Assembly: GCA_012517905.1 (NCBI GenBank)
Contig: JAAYUE010000067.1
Location: 1-42,646, forward strand
Direction of reading: 5' to 3'
Source of the DNA: Clostridiales bacterium
Lineage (GTDB): Bacteria > Bacillota > Clostridia > Christensenellales > CAG-138
DNA: 42,646 bases
The notes under the pieces are model-generated. The model did not search any database and was not told the origin of the DNA. It was given only the letters and a program-made list of their open reading frames with translations. The translations under genes and the position numbers were made by a program. This document shows positions 1 to 7,747 of this stretch, piece by piece; position 1 is the stretch's first letter; the number at the start of each line of letters is the position of its first letter.

Positions 1-1
1 C

Positions 2-82
2 AACAATATGCTCGTCGTCGGCACGCGCGGCAAGGGCGGCTCCGGCAAGGCGCCGCAGATCGTCTGCATCAAGATCAGCTGA
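2..82 (+). CDS. C-terminal tail of an unidentified protein (5' end outside window)
   Basis: An open frame enters from the left edge and ends at TGA 80-82. Its last 26 residues include the run LVVGTRGKGGSGKAPQIVC. A strong terminator follows 30 bp later, which supports this being the true 3' end of a gene. The fragment is glycine and lysine rich but is too short for me to assign a family. Confidence 0.5.
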   Translation, partial: NNMLVVGTRGKGGSGKAPQIVCIKIS

Positions 83-112
83 ACCATTCCTCTCACCCAA
101 GACAAATAAAAA

Positions 113-154
113 AGCCGCCTTTCGGCGGACGGGCCCGTGCAGACGGGCCTTTTT
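113..154. terminator. double-hairpin intrinsic terminator between convergent genes
   Basis: Two adjacent hairpins are visible: GCCGCC/GGCGG at 114-128, and GGCCCGT (132-138), loop GCAG, ACGGGCC (143-149) followed by T5 at 150-154. The second ends the + strand gene. An A-run at 108-113 gives a T-tract on the minus strand, so the first hairpin may end the minus-strand repressor gene. Confidence 0.8.
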
Positions 155-177
155 GCTGGCTGAAATTTGGCGGCGGG

Positions 178-828
178 CTAAAACGTGCTTTCCGTCGCGT
201 TCGGGTTGAGGAAGGCGACTGCCTTGCCGAGGATGCGGACATTCGCGCCCGCGCGCAGCACGACCGGCGCATAGGCGGCGTTTTCCGCCATCAGCACGAT
301 TTGATTTTCATTTTTGTAGACGCGGCGCAGCGTGAGCGCGCCGTCCACGACGACCACGGCGACCTCGTGGCTGCGGACGTCCTCCATCATGCTGGCGTAG
401 ACGATGTCCCCGTCGTTGATGTTGAGCTTTTTCATGCTGTCGCCGGAAAAGCGCATCGTAAAATCGCAGCGGATGCTCTGCGGCACCTCGTCGTAACAGG
501 CGATGTTCTGCTCGTCCAGCAGCGGATATCCTTTGAGCGCGCGATAGATGCGCGGCTTGATCACGGAGGTGGGCAGCGCGGTGATCTGGCCGGACTTGGG
601 AAAAGCGCTCGGGTACGCGCGGCGCGTCTCCTCGTCTATGATGAGAAAATCCACCGTCACGTCAAAAAAGCGCGAGAGCTTGACCAGCGTGGAACGCTTG
701 ATGTTCTCCGTGCCCTTTTCGTAAAAATTGACGATGGTCATATAGGGAATGCCCGAAAGGCGGGAAAGCTGGGACTTGTTTACGCCCCGCTCGGCCATGA
801 GTATGTCGAGTTTTTCGGTCATCGTCAT
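178..828 (-). CDS. XRE-family HTH repressor with S24 (LexA-like) domain, probably not self-cleaving
   Basis: A 216-residue transcriptional repressor. An N-terminal helix-turn-helix lies at about residues 5-62. A C-terminal S24/LexA fold at about 92-205 carries the nucleophile Ser131 in the motif SGDSM. Two features depart from self-cleaving members: where the family has T-L-K-R this protein reads T-L-R-R, so the general-base lysine is Arg168, and the Ala-Gly cleavage pair is Lys99-Gly100. Known family members derepress by autoproteolysis after RecA contact; I infer that this one either cannot cleave or is released by a ligand or partner. It is not the canonical SOS LexA, because the DNA-binding domain is XRE type. 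Start chosen at ATG 828: GGAG lies 10 nt upstream, while a longer frame to 945 would cross the promoter at 932-961. Confidence 0.85.
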   Translation of the reverse strand: MTMTEKLDILMAERGVNKSQLSRLSGIPYMTIVNFYEKGTENIKRSTLVKLSRFFDVTVDFLIIDEETRRAYPSAFPKSGQITALPTSVIKPRIYRALKGYPLLDEQNIACYDEVPQSIRCDFTMRFSGDSMKKLNINDGDIVYASMMEDVRSHEVAVVVVDGALTLRRVYKNENQIVLMAENAAYAPVVLRAGANVRILGKAVAFLNPNATESTF

Positions 829-931
829 ATCGGGATCACTCCGCAAGATTGATCGCCCGCCCGGGCGTGCACACACAAAAGCTGTGCGCCATACCGCCAT
901 CATAGCGAATCGCAACGGAAAAGGCAAGAGA

Positions 932-961
932 ATTCTACCATACAACGTAGCAATTTGTCAT
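932..961 (-). promoter_or_regulatory. promoter of the S24 repressor gene
   Basis: Reading the minus strand, ATGACA (961-956) is followed by 18 nt and TAGAAT (937-932). The predicted 5' leader to the ATG at 828 is about 95 nt. Confidence 0.55.
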
Positions 962-963
962 AT

Positions 964-984
964 TTTGTTCAAAATTTGTTCAAA
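964..984. promoter_or_regulatory. candidate operator: two TTTGTTCAAA sites one helical turn apart
   Basis: TTTGTTCAAA occurs at 964-973 and again at 975-984, a period of 11 bp. Each copy has the dyad form TTTG-N2-CAAA. The pair abuts the -35 of the repressor promoter on its upstream side, a placement suited to autoregulation or to control of the divergent YegP-like gene. Function is inferred. Confidence 0.4.
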
Positions 985-1157
985 TATTTTGATTTTTGAC
1001 GCGCTGCGGCGTCGTTTTCGGACGCTTACGGGCGATGGTAAGGAAAAAAACGTCGAAAGACCGATTCCGCTGCGCCAAATGAAAACCGAAAGACAAAAGG
1101 ACGGTTGCGTTCGATTGTGAACAATATGGGTTTGCCGCTTGCAGGGGTCGCGCGCGC

Positions 1158-1186
1158 TTGCTTTTTACCCGTAAAAATGGTATGGT
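1158..1186 (+). promoter_or_regulatory. promoter of the YegP-like gene
   Basis: TTGCTT (1158-1163), 17-nt spacer, TATGGT (1181-1186). The gene's GGAGG site at 1197-1201 follows, so the leader is short. The stretch 985-1157 between the operator-like repeats and this promoter holds no gene that I can support. Confidence 0.5.
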
Positions 1187-1210
1187 AACAAAAAACGGAG
1201 GCTGATCGTT

Positions 1211-1576
1211 ATGGGCAAATATGTCATTAAAACAGGAAAAACCGGGCCGTATTTCGTACTCAAGGCAGCCAACGGAGAGCCGATTGGCAAATCGGAGATG
1301 TATTCCTCTGAAGCCGCAGCGAAAAACGGCATCGAGAGCGTAAAGAAAAATGCGCCTGCTGCGCAGATCGAAGACCAGACGGTCGAAGGATGGAAAAACC
1401 TGACGAACCCCGTGTTCGAGCTGTATAAAGACAAGGCGGGCGAATTCCGGTTTCGCCTGCGCGCCAAAAACGGCGAACCGATCCTCGCTTCCGAAGGGTA
1501 TTCGGCGAAGGCTTCGGCCATCGGCGGCATCGAGAGCGTCAAGAAAAACGCGGGTTCGGACGTCGTCGAGGAATAA
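1211..1576 (+). CDS. YegP-like protein, tandem DUF1508 repeats
   Basis: A 121-residue soluble protein built of two DUF1508 repeats. Each has a Y-x-I/F-x-L/R-x-A-x-N-G-E-P-I strand pattern followed by a Y-S/S-x-A-x-A-x-x-G-I-E-S-V-K-K-N helix; the copies span about residues 3-47 and 65-113. The doubled arrangement matches E. coli YegP, whose biochemical role is not established. Small YegP proteins are often annotated as stress or persistence associated, but nothing here proves that. GGAGG lies 9 nt before ATG 1211. It has its own promoter and terminator, so it is probably a single-gene unit, transcribed divergently from the S24 repressor and possibly under its control. Confidence 0.85.
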   Translation: MGKYVIKTGKTGPYFVLKAANGEPIGKSEMYSSEAAAKNGIESVKKNAPAAQIEDQTVEGWKNLTNPVFELYKDKAGEFRFRLRAKNGEPILASEGYSAKASAIGGIESVKKNAGSDVVEE

Positions 1577-1618
1577 TCCGCAAAGGCGAACCGCTCCGGC
1601 AAGCAAACGCAACAACAG

Positions 1619-1664
1619 TGCGACGGCATATAAATCGATATGCCGTCGCATTTCTGAATTTTTT
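1619..1664 (+). terminator. intrinsic terminator of the YegP-like gene
   Basis: A perfect 13-bp stem (1619-1631 with 1638-1650) closes a 6-nt loop, and a T-rich tract follows at 1651-1664. A second small hairpin, TCGGGC-ACTC-GCCCGA, lies at 1671-1686 just ahead of the next gene. Confidence 0.85.
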
Positions 1665-1708
1665 TCCGCATCGGGCACTCGCCCGAATCCGCACCCACGG
1701 AGGCAGCC

Positions 1709-2899
1709 ATGATCACGCTTCTCTCCAGACTTTTTATCAGGGACTATCAAAACGTTACACTTCCCGCCGTCCGCCTGCGGTACGGCATGCTTTGCGGCGC
1801 GGTCGGCATCGCGTTCAACGTTCTTCTCTTTCTCGGCAAGATCATCGCGGGCAGCATGACCGGCAGCATCGGTATCACGGCGGACGCGTTCAACAACCTC
1901 TCGGACGCGGGCAGCTCGGTCATCACGCTTGTGGGATTCCGCCTTTCGGACGCGAAGGCGGACAAGGAGCACCCCTTCGGGCACGGTCGGTTTGAGTACA
2001 TCTCCGGCCTGATCGTGTCCATGGCGATCCTGCTCATGGGCTTTGAACTGGCCAAGACCTCCGTCGAAAAGATCTTTTCGCCGGAGCCGGTGACGTTTTC
2101 GTTTCTGGCGCTCGGCGTGCTGGTCTGTTCAATCCTGATCAAACTCTATATGTTTTTCTATAACCGCGGCGTCGCGAAAAAGATCGACTCCGCCGCCATG
2201 CGCGCCACCGCCATGGATAGCATTTCGGACGTGACGGCGACCAGCGTCGTGCTGCTCTCCATGCTCGTCGGCCGCTGGACCGGCTGGATGATCGACGGCT
2301 ACGCGGGCCTCGCCGTCGCGATCTTTATCCTCTATACGGGCGTGCGCGCGGCAAAGGAGACCATCAGCCCGCTGCTCGGCCAGCCGCCGGAACGCGAGTT
2401 TGTGGAGAAGATCGAGCGCATCGTGCTTGGGCACGAGGGCGTCATCGGCGTGCACGATCTCGTGGTGCACGACTACGGCCCGGGGCGCGTGATGGTCTCG
2501 CTGCATGCGGAAGTGCCTGCGGACGGGGACATGATTCAGCTGCACGACGCGGTGGATAACCTTGAAAAACTGCTGCGCACGGAGTGCGGCTGCGAGGCGG
2601 TCATCCACATGGACCCCGTGGAGACGAACGACGAGGAGACAAACCGCCTCCGCACCGAGACGCAGGCCATCCTGAGCGGACTCGACGAACGGCTGAGCCT
2701 GCACGACTTTCGCGTCGTGTCCGGGCCGACGCATACGAATCTCGTATTCGACATCGTGGTCCCGTTCGAGTTTCCGATGCCGGACGAAGCGGTGCGAAAA
2801 ACCGTCGCCGAGCGCGTGCACGCGCTGGAGGGCAACTGCTACGCGGTGATCGAAATCGACAAACCCAGCGTGTTGACGGACGAACCGCCCGCACGCTGA
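1709..2899 (+). CDS. cation diffusion facilitator family metal efflux transporter
   Basis: A 396-residue inner-membrane divalent-metal/proton antiporter of the CDF family. An N-terminal cluster of membrane helices (about residues 25-240) is followed by a cytoplasmic ferredoxin-like dimerisation domain. The transport site is visible as Asn62-x3-Asp66 in the second helix and Asp170-x3-Asp174 in the fifth, and the conserved HPFGHGR loop is at 88-94. An Asn/Asp/Asp/Asp set differs from the His-containing site of typical zinc exporters and suggests Mn or Fe as substrate; that is inference. The C-terminus (about 300-396) is longer than in FieF and may hold a second regulatory repeat. ACGGAGG precedes ATG 1709. 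I see no promoter in the 44 bp after the preceding terminator, so expression may depend on read-through. Confidence 0.9.
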   Translation: MITLLSRLFIRDYQNVTLPAVRLRYGMLCGAVGIAFNVLLFLGKIIAGSMTGSIGITADAFNNLSDAGSSVITLVGFRLSDAKADKEHPFGHGRFEYISGLIVSMAILLMGFELAKTSVEKIFSPEPVTFSFLALGVLVCSILIKLYMFFYNRGVAKKIDSAAMRATAMDSISDVTATSVVLLSMLVGRWTGWMIDGYAGLAVAIFILYTGVRAAKETISPLLGQPPEREFVEKIERIVLGHEGVIGVHDLVVHDYGPGRVMVSLHAEVPADGDMIQLHDAVDNLEKLLRTECGCEAVIHMDPVETNDEETNRLRTETQAILSGLDERLSLHDFRVVSGPTHTNLVFDIVVPFEFPMPDEAVRKTVAERVHALEGNCYAVIEIDKPSVLTDEPPAR

Positions 2900-2961
2900 G
2901 CGAAACATAGCGGCCAGGCGATACGAACGCCTGCCTGACGAAAGACGACGGAGGAACGCGC

Positions 2962-4737
2962 ATGCGCACAAAATGGGGACAAACGCTCGACCGGGAACAC
3001 ATTCTGCCGGAGTATCCGCGCCCGCAGTTTCGCAGGAACAACTGCGTCATCCTCAACGGGGAATGGGAATATGCCGTCACCGGCGCGAGCGCGCAGATTC
3101 CGCCGGAACGATTCGACGGGGTGATTCTCGTGCCGTTTTCGCCGGAGAGCGAGCTTTCCGGCGTGGGCTATACGCTCAAGCCGAACGAGTGCCTCTGGTA
3201 TCGCAAGATGCTCGAGGCGCCGCTGGGCTACGATGCGAATATGGAAGATTTGCTCCTCCACTTCGGCGCGGTGGACCAGTTCGCCGAGGTGCGTCTCAAC
3301 GGCATCACGTTGCTGCACCACGCGGGCGGCTATCTGCCGTTCACTGCCGTGCTGAGCGACGCGCTGGTCTCCGGCGCGGCAAACGAGCTGCTCGTGCGCG
3401 TGCGGGACGAGACGGACGCGTCCTGTTGGTCGCGTGGAAAGCAGAGCAGCCGCCCCGGCGGCATCTGGTATACGCCGCAGAGCGGCATCTGGCAGACGGT
3501 CTGGCTCGAACGCGTGCCAAAGCGGCGCATCGAGAGCCTGCGCATCACGCCGCTCTATGACCAGAGCGCGATAGAACTCGTCGTCTGGACCAACTGCGCC
3601 GGAGAGGGCACGATTCACTTGCTCGGCGCGGAGACGCCGTTCAGCAGCGGCGTGCCCGTGCGCCTCCCGATGGCGAGATTTACGCCCTGGAGCCCCGAGC
3701 AGCCGAAGCTCTACGATATTTCGCTCTCGATGGAGCGCGACCACGTCGAAAGCTATTTTGCCATGCGCAAGTTCTCCGTCGGCAAAGACGAACAGGGGAC
3801 GCCGCGGCTCTTTTTGAACAACGAGCCATACTTTCACAACGGCGTGCTCGACCAGGGCTACTGGCCGGACGGGCTCTATACCGCGCCGAGCGACGAAGCG
3901 ATGGCGTATGACATCGAGCTGATGAAGTCGATGGGGTTCAACATGCTCCGAAAGCACATCAAGGTCGAGCCGCTGCGCTGGTATTATCACTGCGACCGGC
4001 TCGGTATGCTGGTGTGGCAGGATATGATCAACGGCGGCGGACAATATGGAAGCGGCGCGATCTCCCTGCCGCTGGTCTTCGGCAACGCGCATCCGGACAG
4101 CGACTACGCCTATTTTTCGCGCGAGGACGTGCGCGGACGCGAGGCGTATACGCGCGAGCTGCAGGAGATGGTGCTGCTGCTCTACAACGCGCCCTGCATC
4201 GCCATGTGGGTTCCGTTTAACGAGGGCTGGGGCCAGTTTGACGCGAACAAAGCCGTGGCGGCCGTGCGCGCGCTGGACAACACGCGCACCATCGACCACG
4301 CGAGCGGCTGGCACGACCAGAAGGGCGGGGACGTCAAGAGCCTGCACGTGTACTTCAAGCCCTATCGGTTCAAACGGGACGCGCAGGGGCGCGCGGTCGT
4401 CCTCAGCGAGTTCGGCGGATACGCCTATCGCGTGGAAGGTCATTCGTTCAGCGAAAAGGAGTTTGGCTACAAGCGGCTGCGCTCGTGCGAGTCGCTGATG
4501 GCGAACTACGAGCGGCTCTACCGGCGCGAGATCATCCCGGCCAAGGCAAAAGGCCTCTGTGCGGCGGTGTATACGCAGCTTTCGGACGTGGAGCAGGAGA
4601 CGAACGGGTTTGTGACGTATGACCGCGAGGAGGTCAAGCTGGACGTCGTACGCGTCCGCGCCATCAACGCGGCGCTTTCTGACGCACCGAAGGACGAAGC
4701 GGAAGCGGCGGAACCGGCGCAGCCGGAGCAGGCGTAA
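2962..4737 (+). CDS. glycoside hydrolase family 2 protein (beta-galactosidase/glucuronidase-like)
   Basis: A 591-residue cytoplasmic glycosidase with no signal peptide. Order of domains: N-terminal jelly-roll sugar-binding domain (about 30-185), immunoglobulin-like sandwich (about 190-275), and a TIM barrel from about 280. The acid/base is Glu421 in F-N-E-G-W-G and the nucleophile Glu483 in L-S-E-F-G-G, both in the family positions. It is much shorter than LacZ (about 1,020 residues) and lacks that enzyme's C-terminal domains, placing it with small GH2 enzymes whose substrates range over beta-galactosides, glucuronides and mannosides. The substrate cannot be read from sequence. The C-terminal 20 residues are Ala/Glu/Pro rich. 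GGAGG precedes ATG 2962, 62 bp after the CDF gene, so the two may be co-transcribed. No sugar transporter lies next to it. Confidence 0.88.
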   Translation: MRTKWGQTLDREHILPEYPRPQFRRNNCVILNGEWEYAVTGASAQIPPERFDGVILVPFSPESELSGVGYTLKPNECLWYRKMLEAPLGYDANMEDLLLHFGAVDQFAEVRLNGITLLHHAGGYLPFTAVLSDALVSGAANELLVRVRDETDASCWSRGKQSSRPGGIWYTPQSGIWQTVWLERVPKRRIESLRITPLYDQSAIELVVWTNCAGEGTIHLLGAETPFSSGVPVRLPMARFTPWSPEQPKLYDISLSMERDHVESYFAMRKFSVGKDEQGTPRLFLNNEPYFHNGVLDQGYWPDGLYTAPSDEAMAYDIELMKSMGFNMLRKHIKVEPLRWYYHCDRLGMLVWQDMINGGGQYGSGAISLPLVFGNAHPDSDYAYFSREDVRGREAYTRELQEMVLLLYNAPCIAMWVPFNEGWGQFDANKAVAAVRALDNTRTIDHASGWHDQKGGDVKSLHVYFKPYRFKRDAQGRAVVLSEFGGYAYRVEGHSFSEKEFGYKRLRSCESLMANYERLYRREIIPAKAKGLCAAVYTQLSDVEQETNGFVTYDREEVKLDVVRVRAINAALSDAPKDEAEAAEPAQPEQA

Positions 4738-4748
4738 GCACGGCGGCA

Positions 4749-4763
4749 CGTTGTGACACAACG
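4749..4763. promoter_or_regulatory. 15-bp palindrome upstream of the acyltransferase promoter, candidate operator
   Basis: CGTTGTGACACAACG reads the same on both strands about one central base. An overlapping dyad pairs TGACAC (4754-4759) with GTGTCA (4773-4778). Both lie just upstream of the promoter at 4791-4820. They may bind a regulator or form a weak hairpin after the GH2 gene; no T-tract follows. Confidence 0.3.
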
Positions 4764-4790
4764 GTAAAACCCGTGTCAGAGGGACTTGAC

Positions 4791-4820
4791 TTGCAGGGAG
4801 AAAAACCTCTGGGGTATAAT
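4791..4820 (+). promoter_or_regulatory. promoter of the acyltransferase gene
   Basis: TTGCAG (4791-4796), 18-nt spacer, consensus TATAAT (4815-4820). The predicted leader to ATG 4854 is about 27 nt. Confidence 0.65.
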
Positions 4821-4853
4821 ATAATGTAATCTTGTCAGAAAGCGGGTGAAGTT

Positions 4854-6035
4854 ATGGAACAGGAAATGGTGCGGCACAGGCAGGTATACGGATTTCTCAA
4901 GGCGACCCTTGGGGGCATCATATCGAGTATCTACGGCTTTCATCCCGAGAAGGCAAAGGTGGGCAAGGGGCCATTTCTGATCACCGCAAACCACAACGGA
5001 GATCTCGACCCCGCGCTGATCGCGCTGAGTTTTCCGGAGCATATGTACTTTGTTGCCAGCGAGCATATCTTCCGCAAAGGATTCGCTTCCTGGCTGCTGA
5101 CGTATTTCTTCGCGCCGATTGCGCGGGTGAAGGGCATGACGGACGCGACGGCCGCGCTGAGCATCATCCGCACGATCCGCAAAAAAGCGAACGTTTGCCT
5201 CTTTGCGGAGGGCAACCGCTCCTACAACGGCGTAACGGGGCCGATCTTTCCCGCGACGGGCAAGCTTGCCAAGGCGACGGGCGCGTCGCTTGTGACCTAC
5301 CGCTTCGAAGGCGGCTATCTCACCACGCCGCGCTGGAGCCATTCCACGCGAAAAGGCCGCATGCGCGGCTATGTGGTCAACGTCTACACGCCGGAGCAGC
5401 TGAAGCAAATGACGCCCGAGGAGGTCAACGACCGCATCCGCGAGGACATCATGGAGGACGCGTTTGACCGGCAGCTGACCATGCCCTATCGCTACAAGGG
5501 CAGGGACCTCGCAAAGGGCCTTGAAAACGCGCTCTATTTCTGCCCCAAATGCGGCAGGACGGGCACGCTCAGAAGCGAAGGCGACGCTTTTTGCTGCGAC
5601 TGCGGGCTGAGGGTGCGCTTTACGGAGACGGGCTTCTTCGAAAAGGTATCGCCGGATGATCCCGAACCGCCGTTTCGCACCGTGCGGGACTGGGACTTCT
5701 GGCAGGACAGGCGCATCGTAGAATACGCAAATGGACTTGGTGACGACGAGACCGCCTATTCGGACGAAAACGTAAAGCTCATCGCCATCGGCGAAAAGCA
5801 CAGGAGCCGCGTGGCGCAGATCGGCCGGCTGTCGATCTCGAAGCGCGCCATGTCCGTCGGCGACCTCAGCTTTCCGCTTTCGAGCATCAGCAGCATGGGT
5901 TTGATGGGCACATATAAGATGATGTTTTCGGTGGACGGGAAATCCTATGAACTCCGCGCGGCGAAAACGCCCTACTGCGGACGCAAATACTTCACGTTTT
6001 TTGAGCTGATGAAACGAAACGGCGGCCAGAGCTGA
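4854..6035 (+). CDS. PlsC-like lysophospholipid acyltransferase with zinc ribbon and PH-like tail
   Basis: A 393-residue protein. Residues 1-210 form a PlsC-type acyltransferase: His47-x4-Asp52 is the catalytic motif and F-A-E-G-N-R-S (Glu119) the glycerol-phosphate binding motif. Members transfer acyl chains to lysophosphatidate or related lysolipids at the membrane face. Residues 230-250 then form a zinc ribbon, Cys230-x2-Cys233 and Cys247-x2-Cys250. The remaining 130 residues end in a beta-rich segment (about 325-385) that resembles a bacterial PH-like fold; that last assignment is tentative. The usual PlsC protein is about 240 residues, so the tail is an addition, perhaps for lipid or protein recognition. 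The RBS before ATG 4854 is weak (GGTGAAG). Confidence 0.82.
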   Translation: MEQEMVRHRQVYGFLKATLGGIISSIYGFHPEKAKVGKGPFLITANHNGDLDPALIALSFPEHMYFVASEHIFRKGFASWLLTYFFAPIARVKGMTDATAALSIIRTIRKKANVCLFAEGNRSYNGVTGPIFPATGKLAKATGASLVTYRFEGGYLTTPRWSHSTRKGRMRGYVVNVYTPEQLKQMTPEEVNDRIREDIMEDAFDRQLTMPYRYKGRDLAKGLENALYFCPKCGRTGTLRSEGDAFCCDCGLRVRFTETGFFEKVSPDDPEPPFRTVRDWDFWQDRRIVEYANGLGDDETAYSDENVKLIAIGEKHRSRVAQIGRLSISKRAMSVGDLSFPLSSISSMGLMGTYKMMFSVDGKSYELRAAKTPYCGRKYFTFFELMKRNGGQS

Positions 6036-6056
6036 TCAAAATAACGGCAATCCTTC

Positions 6057-6085
6057 GTGACAAAATCATCACTCTGGGATATAAT
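6057..6085 (+). promoter_or_regulatory. promoter of the GltS-like carrier gene
   Basis: GTGACA (6057-6062), 17-nt spacer, consensus TATAAT (6080-6085). The leader to ATG 6154 is about 60 nt and shows no riboswitch-like structure. Confidence 0.65.
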
Positions 6086-6153
6086 TGTTGAAATAACGGC
6101 GTATCGCTCGCCCTCCCTAAAGGAATATAGATGGAAAAAAGAGGTGACAACGC

Positions 6154-7539
6154 ATGAATTTCTCGGCCGAAAACACAGAGCTCTGGAATATCGTGATCCA
6201 GTTTGGCATCATCGCCGCTGCGGTGCTGGTCGCTACGTTTCTTCGCAGAAAGCTGCCCTTCATTCGAAACAGCCTGATGCCCATCGCGGTCCTCGCGGGC
6301 TTTCTGCTGCTGATTTTGCGCAGCGTGGGGCTGCTGGACTTCGACACCAAACTTCTGGAAATGATGACCTATCACGGCATCGCAATCGGATTCATCGCGC
6401 TGTCGCTCCGCATTCCCGCGCCCTCCAGCGAGGACAAGGGAAATCTGGTCGCCGCCAAATCCGGCGCGCTGATCGTCAGCACCTATCTGTTGCAGGCGCT
6501 GCTCGGCTTTGCCGTCGTGCTTGCGCTGGCCTATACGTTCATGCCAGGGCTGTTCAAGGCGGCGGGCATCCTGCTGCCGATGGGCTACGGCCAGGGCCCC
6601 GGGCAGGCGAACAACGTCGGCACCACCTACGAGGCGCTGGGCTTTGCCGGCGGCCGCTCGTTCGCGCTTGCGCTCGCCGCGGCCGGGTATCTTTGCGCCT
6701 GCATCGTCGGCGTCATCTATCTCAACATTCTGGACAAAAAAGATAAGCTCAAAAAGGTCACCCACGGCGAAATTTCCGGCTCCGTCAATGTAGACGCGTT
6801 TGAGGACAGGGGGGAGATCCCCGTTTCGGAATCCGTGGACCGCTTTTCCATGCAGGTGGTGCTGGTCATCATCGTCTATCTCGCGACCTATCTGGTCACC
6901 TGGGGTATCACGTCCGGCCTTGCCGCGATCAGCCCGGGGCTTTCGAGTTCGCTCTCCACGATCCTGTGGGGGTTCAACTTCATCATCGGCTCCGCGCTCG
7001 CCATGCTGCTGCGCGTGGTGCTCAAAAACCTGCGCAACAAGAAGATCATGACCCGGCAGTACCAGAACAACTATCTGCTCAGCCGCATCTCCGGCGTGGC
7101 GTTCGACATGATGATCGTCGCCGGCATCGCCTCGATCGACATCGGCGATTTGAGCGGGCTCTGGGTGCCGTTTCTGCTCATGGCGGTCGCGGGCGGCGTC
7201 GCGACGCTCATCTACCTGCAGTGGCTCTGCAAAAAACTCTATCCGGGCTATTATCACGAAGGGCTGACGTCCATGTACGGCATGCTGACCGGAACGATCA
7301 GCTCGGGCATCCTGCTGCTGCGCGAAATCGATCCGCAGTTTGAGACGCCCGCGGCAAACAACCTCATCACCGGCAGCAGCACGGGCATCCTGTTTGGCAT
7401 TCCGATGCTGATCTTCATCGGAATGGCGGCCAAAAACGATGTGATGCTCTATGTCACCATCGGCATCGTGGCGGTCTACTGGCTTGCGCTGATGCTCTTC
7501 ATCACAAAGGTGAAACCCAAGAAAAAGCAAGCGGAATAA
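6154..7539 (+). CDS. sodium/glutamate symporter (GltS/ESS family)-like carrier
   Basis: A 461-residue membrane protein with about 12 hydrophobic segments. The glycine-rich re-entrant signature of the ESS family is visible at about residues 144-165 (G-Y-G-Q-G-P-G-Q-A-N-N-V-G), followed by a charged cytoplasmic stretch at about 190-225. The C-terminal half repeats the architecture with T-G-T-I-S-S-G-I near 380. Characterised relatives import glutamate with Na+. The Q-G-P-G signature differs from the G-H-G-T of E. coli GltS, so the substrate may be another carboxylate. GAGGTGA lies 8 nt before ATG 6154. It is a single-gene unit with its own promoter and terminator. Confidence 0.82.
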   Translation: MNFSAENTELWNIVIQFGIIAAAVLVATFLRRKLPFIRNSLMPIAVLAGFLLLILRSVGLLDFDTKLLEMMTYHGIAIGFIALSLRIPAPSSEDKGNLVAAKSGALIVSTYLLQALLGFAVVLALAYTFMPGLFKAAGILLPMGYGQGPGQANNVGTTYEALGFAGGRSFALALAAAGYLCACIVGVIYLNILDKKDKLKKVTHGEISGSVNVDAFEDRGEIPVSESVDRFSMQVVLVIIVYLATYLVTWGITSGLAAISPGLSSSLSTILWGFNFIIGSALAMLLRVVLKNLRNKKIMTRQYQNNYLLSRISGVAFDMMIVAGIASIDIGDLSGLWVPFLLMAVAGGVATLIYLQWLCKKLYPGYYHEGLTSMYGMLTGTISSGILLLREIDPQFETPAANNLITGSSTGILFGIPMLIFIGMAAKNDVMLYVTIGIVAVYWLALMLFITKVKPKKKQAE

Positions 7540-7556
7540 TAATCCGACTCGATAGC

Positions 7557-7588
7557 AAAAAAGCGGCGTGAAAGCGCCGTTTTTTTTC
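7557..7588 (+). terminator. intrinsic terminator of the GltS-like gene
   Basis: Stem CGGCG (7564-7568) pairs with CGCCG (7575-7579). It is flanked by an A-run and followed by T8. Confidence 0.8.
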
Positions 7589-7685
7589 TATGCGTCGCCG
7601 AAGGGACGATTTGATCAAAACTTGATCGATATTGGAAATATCACAAAACGATTAAATACTATGTTGATATATTTTACAAAAAGCG

Positions 7686-7714
7686 TTTCAATCGTACCAA
7701 ATTCCTGTTAATAT
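7686..7714 (+). promoter_or_regulatory. promoter of the Na/Pi cotransporter gene
   Basis: TTTCAA (7686-7691), 17-nt spacer, TAATAT (7709-7714). The preceding 70 bp are strongly AT rich (7615-7685) compared with the rest of the window. Confidence 0.5.
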
Positions 7715-7747
7715 GATACTTGTGGGATTTTGTTGAGGGGGTTTCTT

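Noticed and set aside
178-828. Canonical LexA
   Set aside because: The N-terminal domain is an XRE-type HTH, not the LexA winged helix, and the cleavage residues are altered.
7652-7678. Pho box (TTAAAT, TTGATA, TTTACA) in front of the Na/Pi transporter
   Set aside because: The elements are spaced 12 and 9 bp, not regularly, and lie in a region that is AT rich overall, so chance matches are expected.
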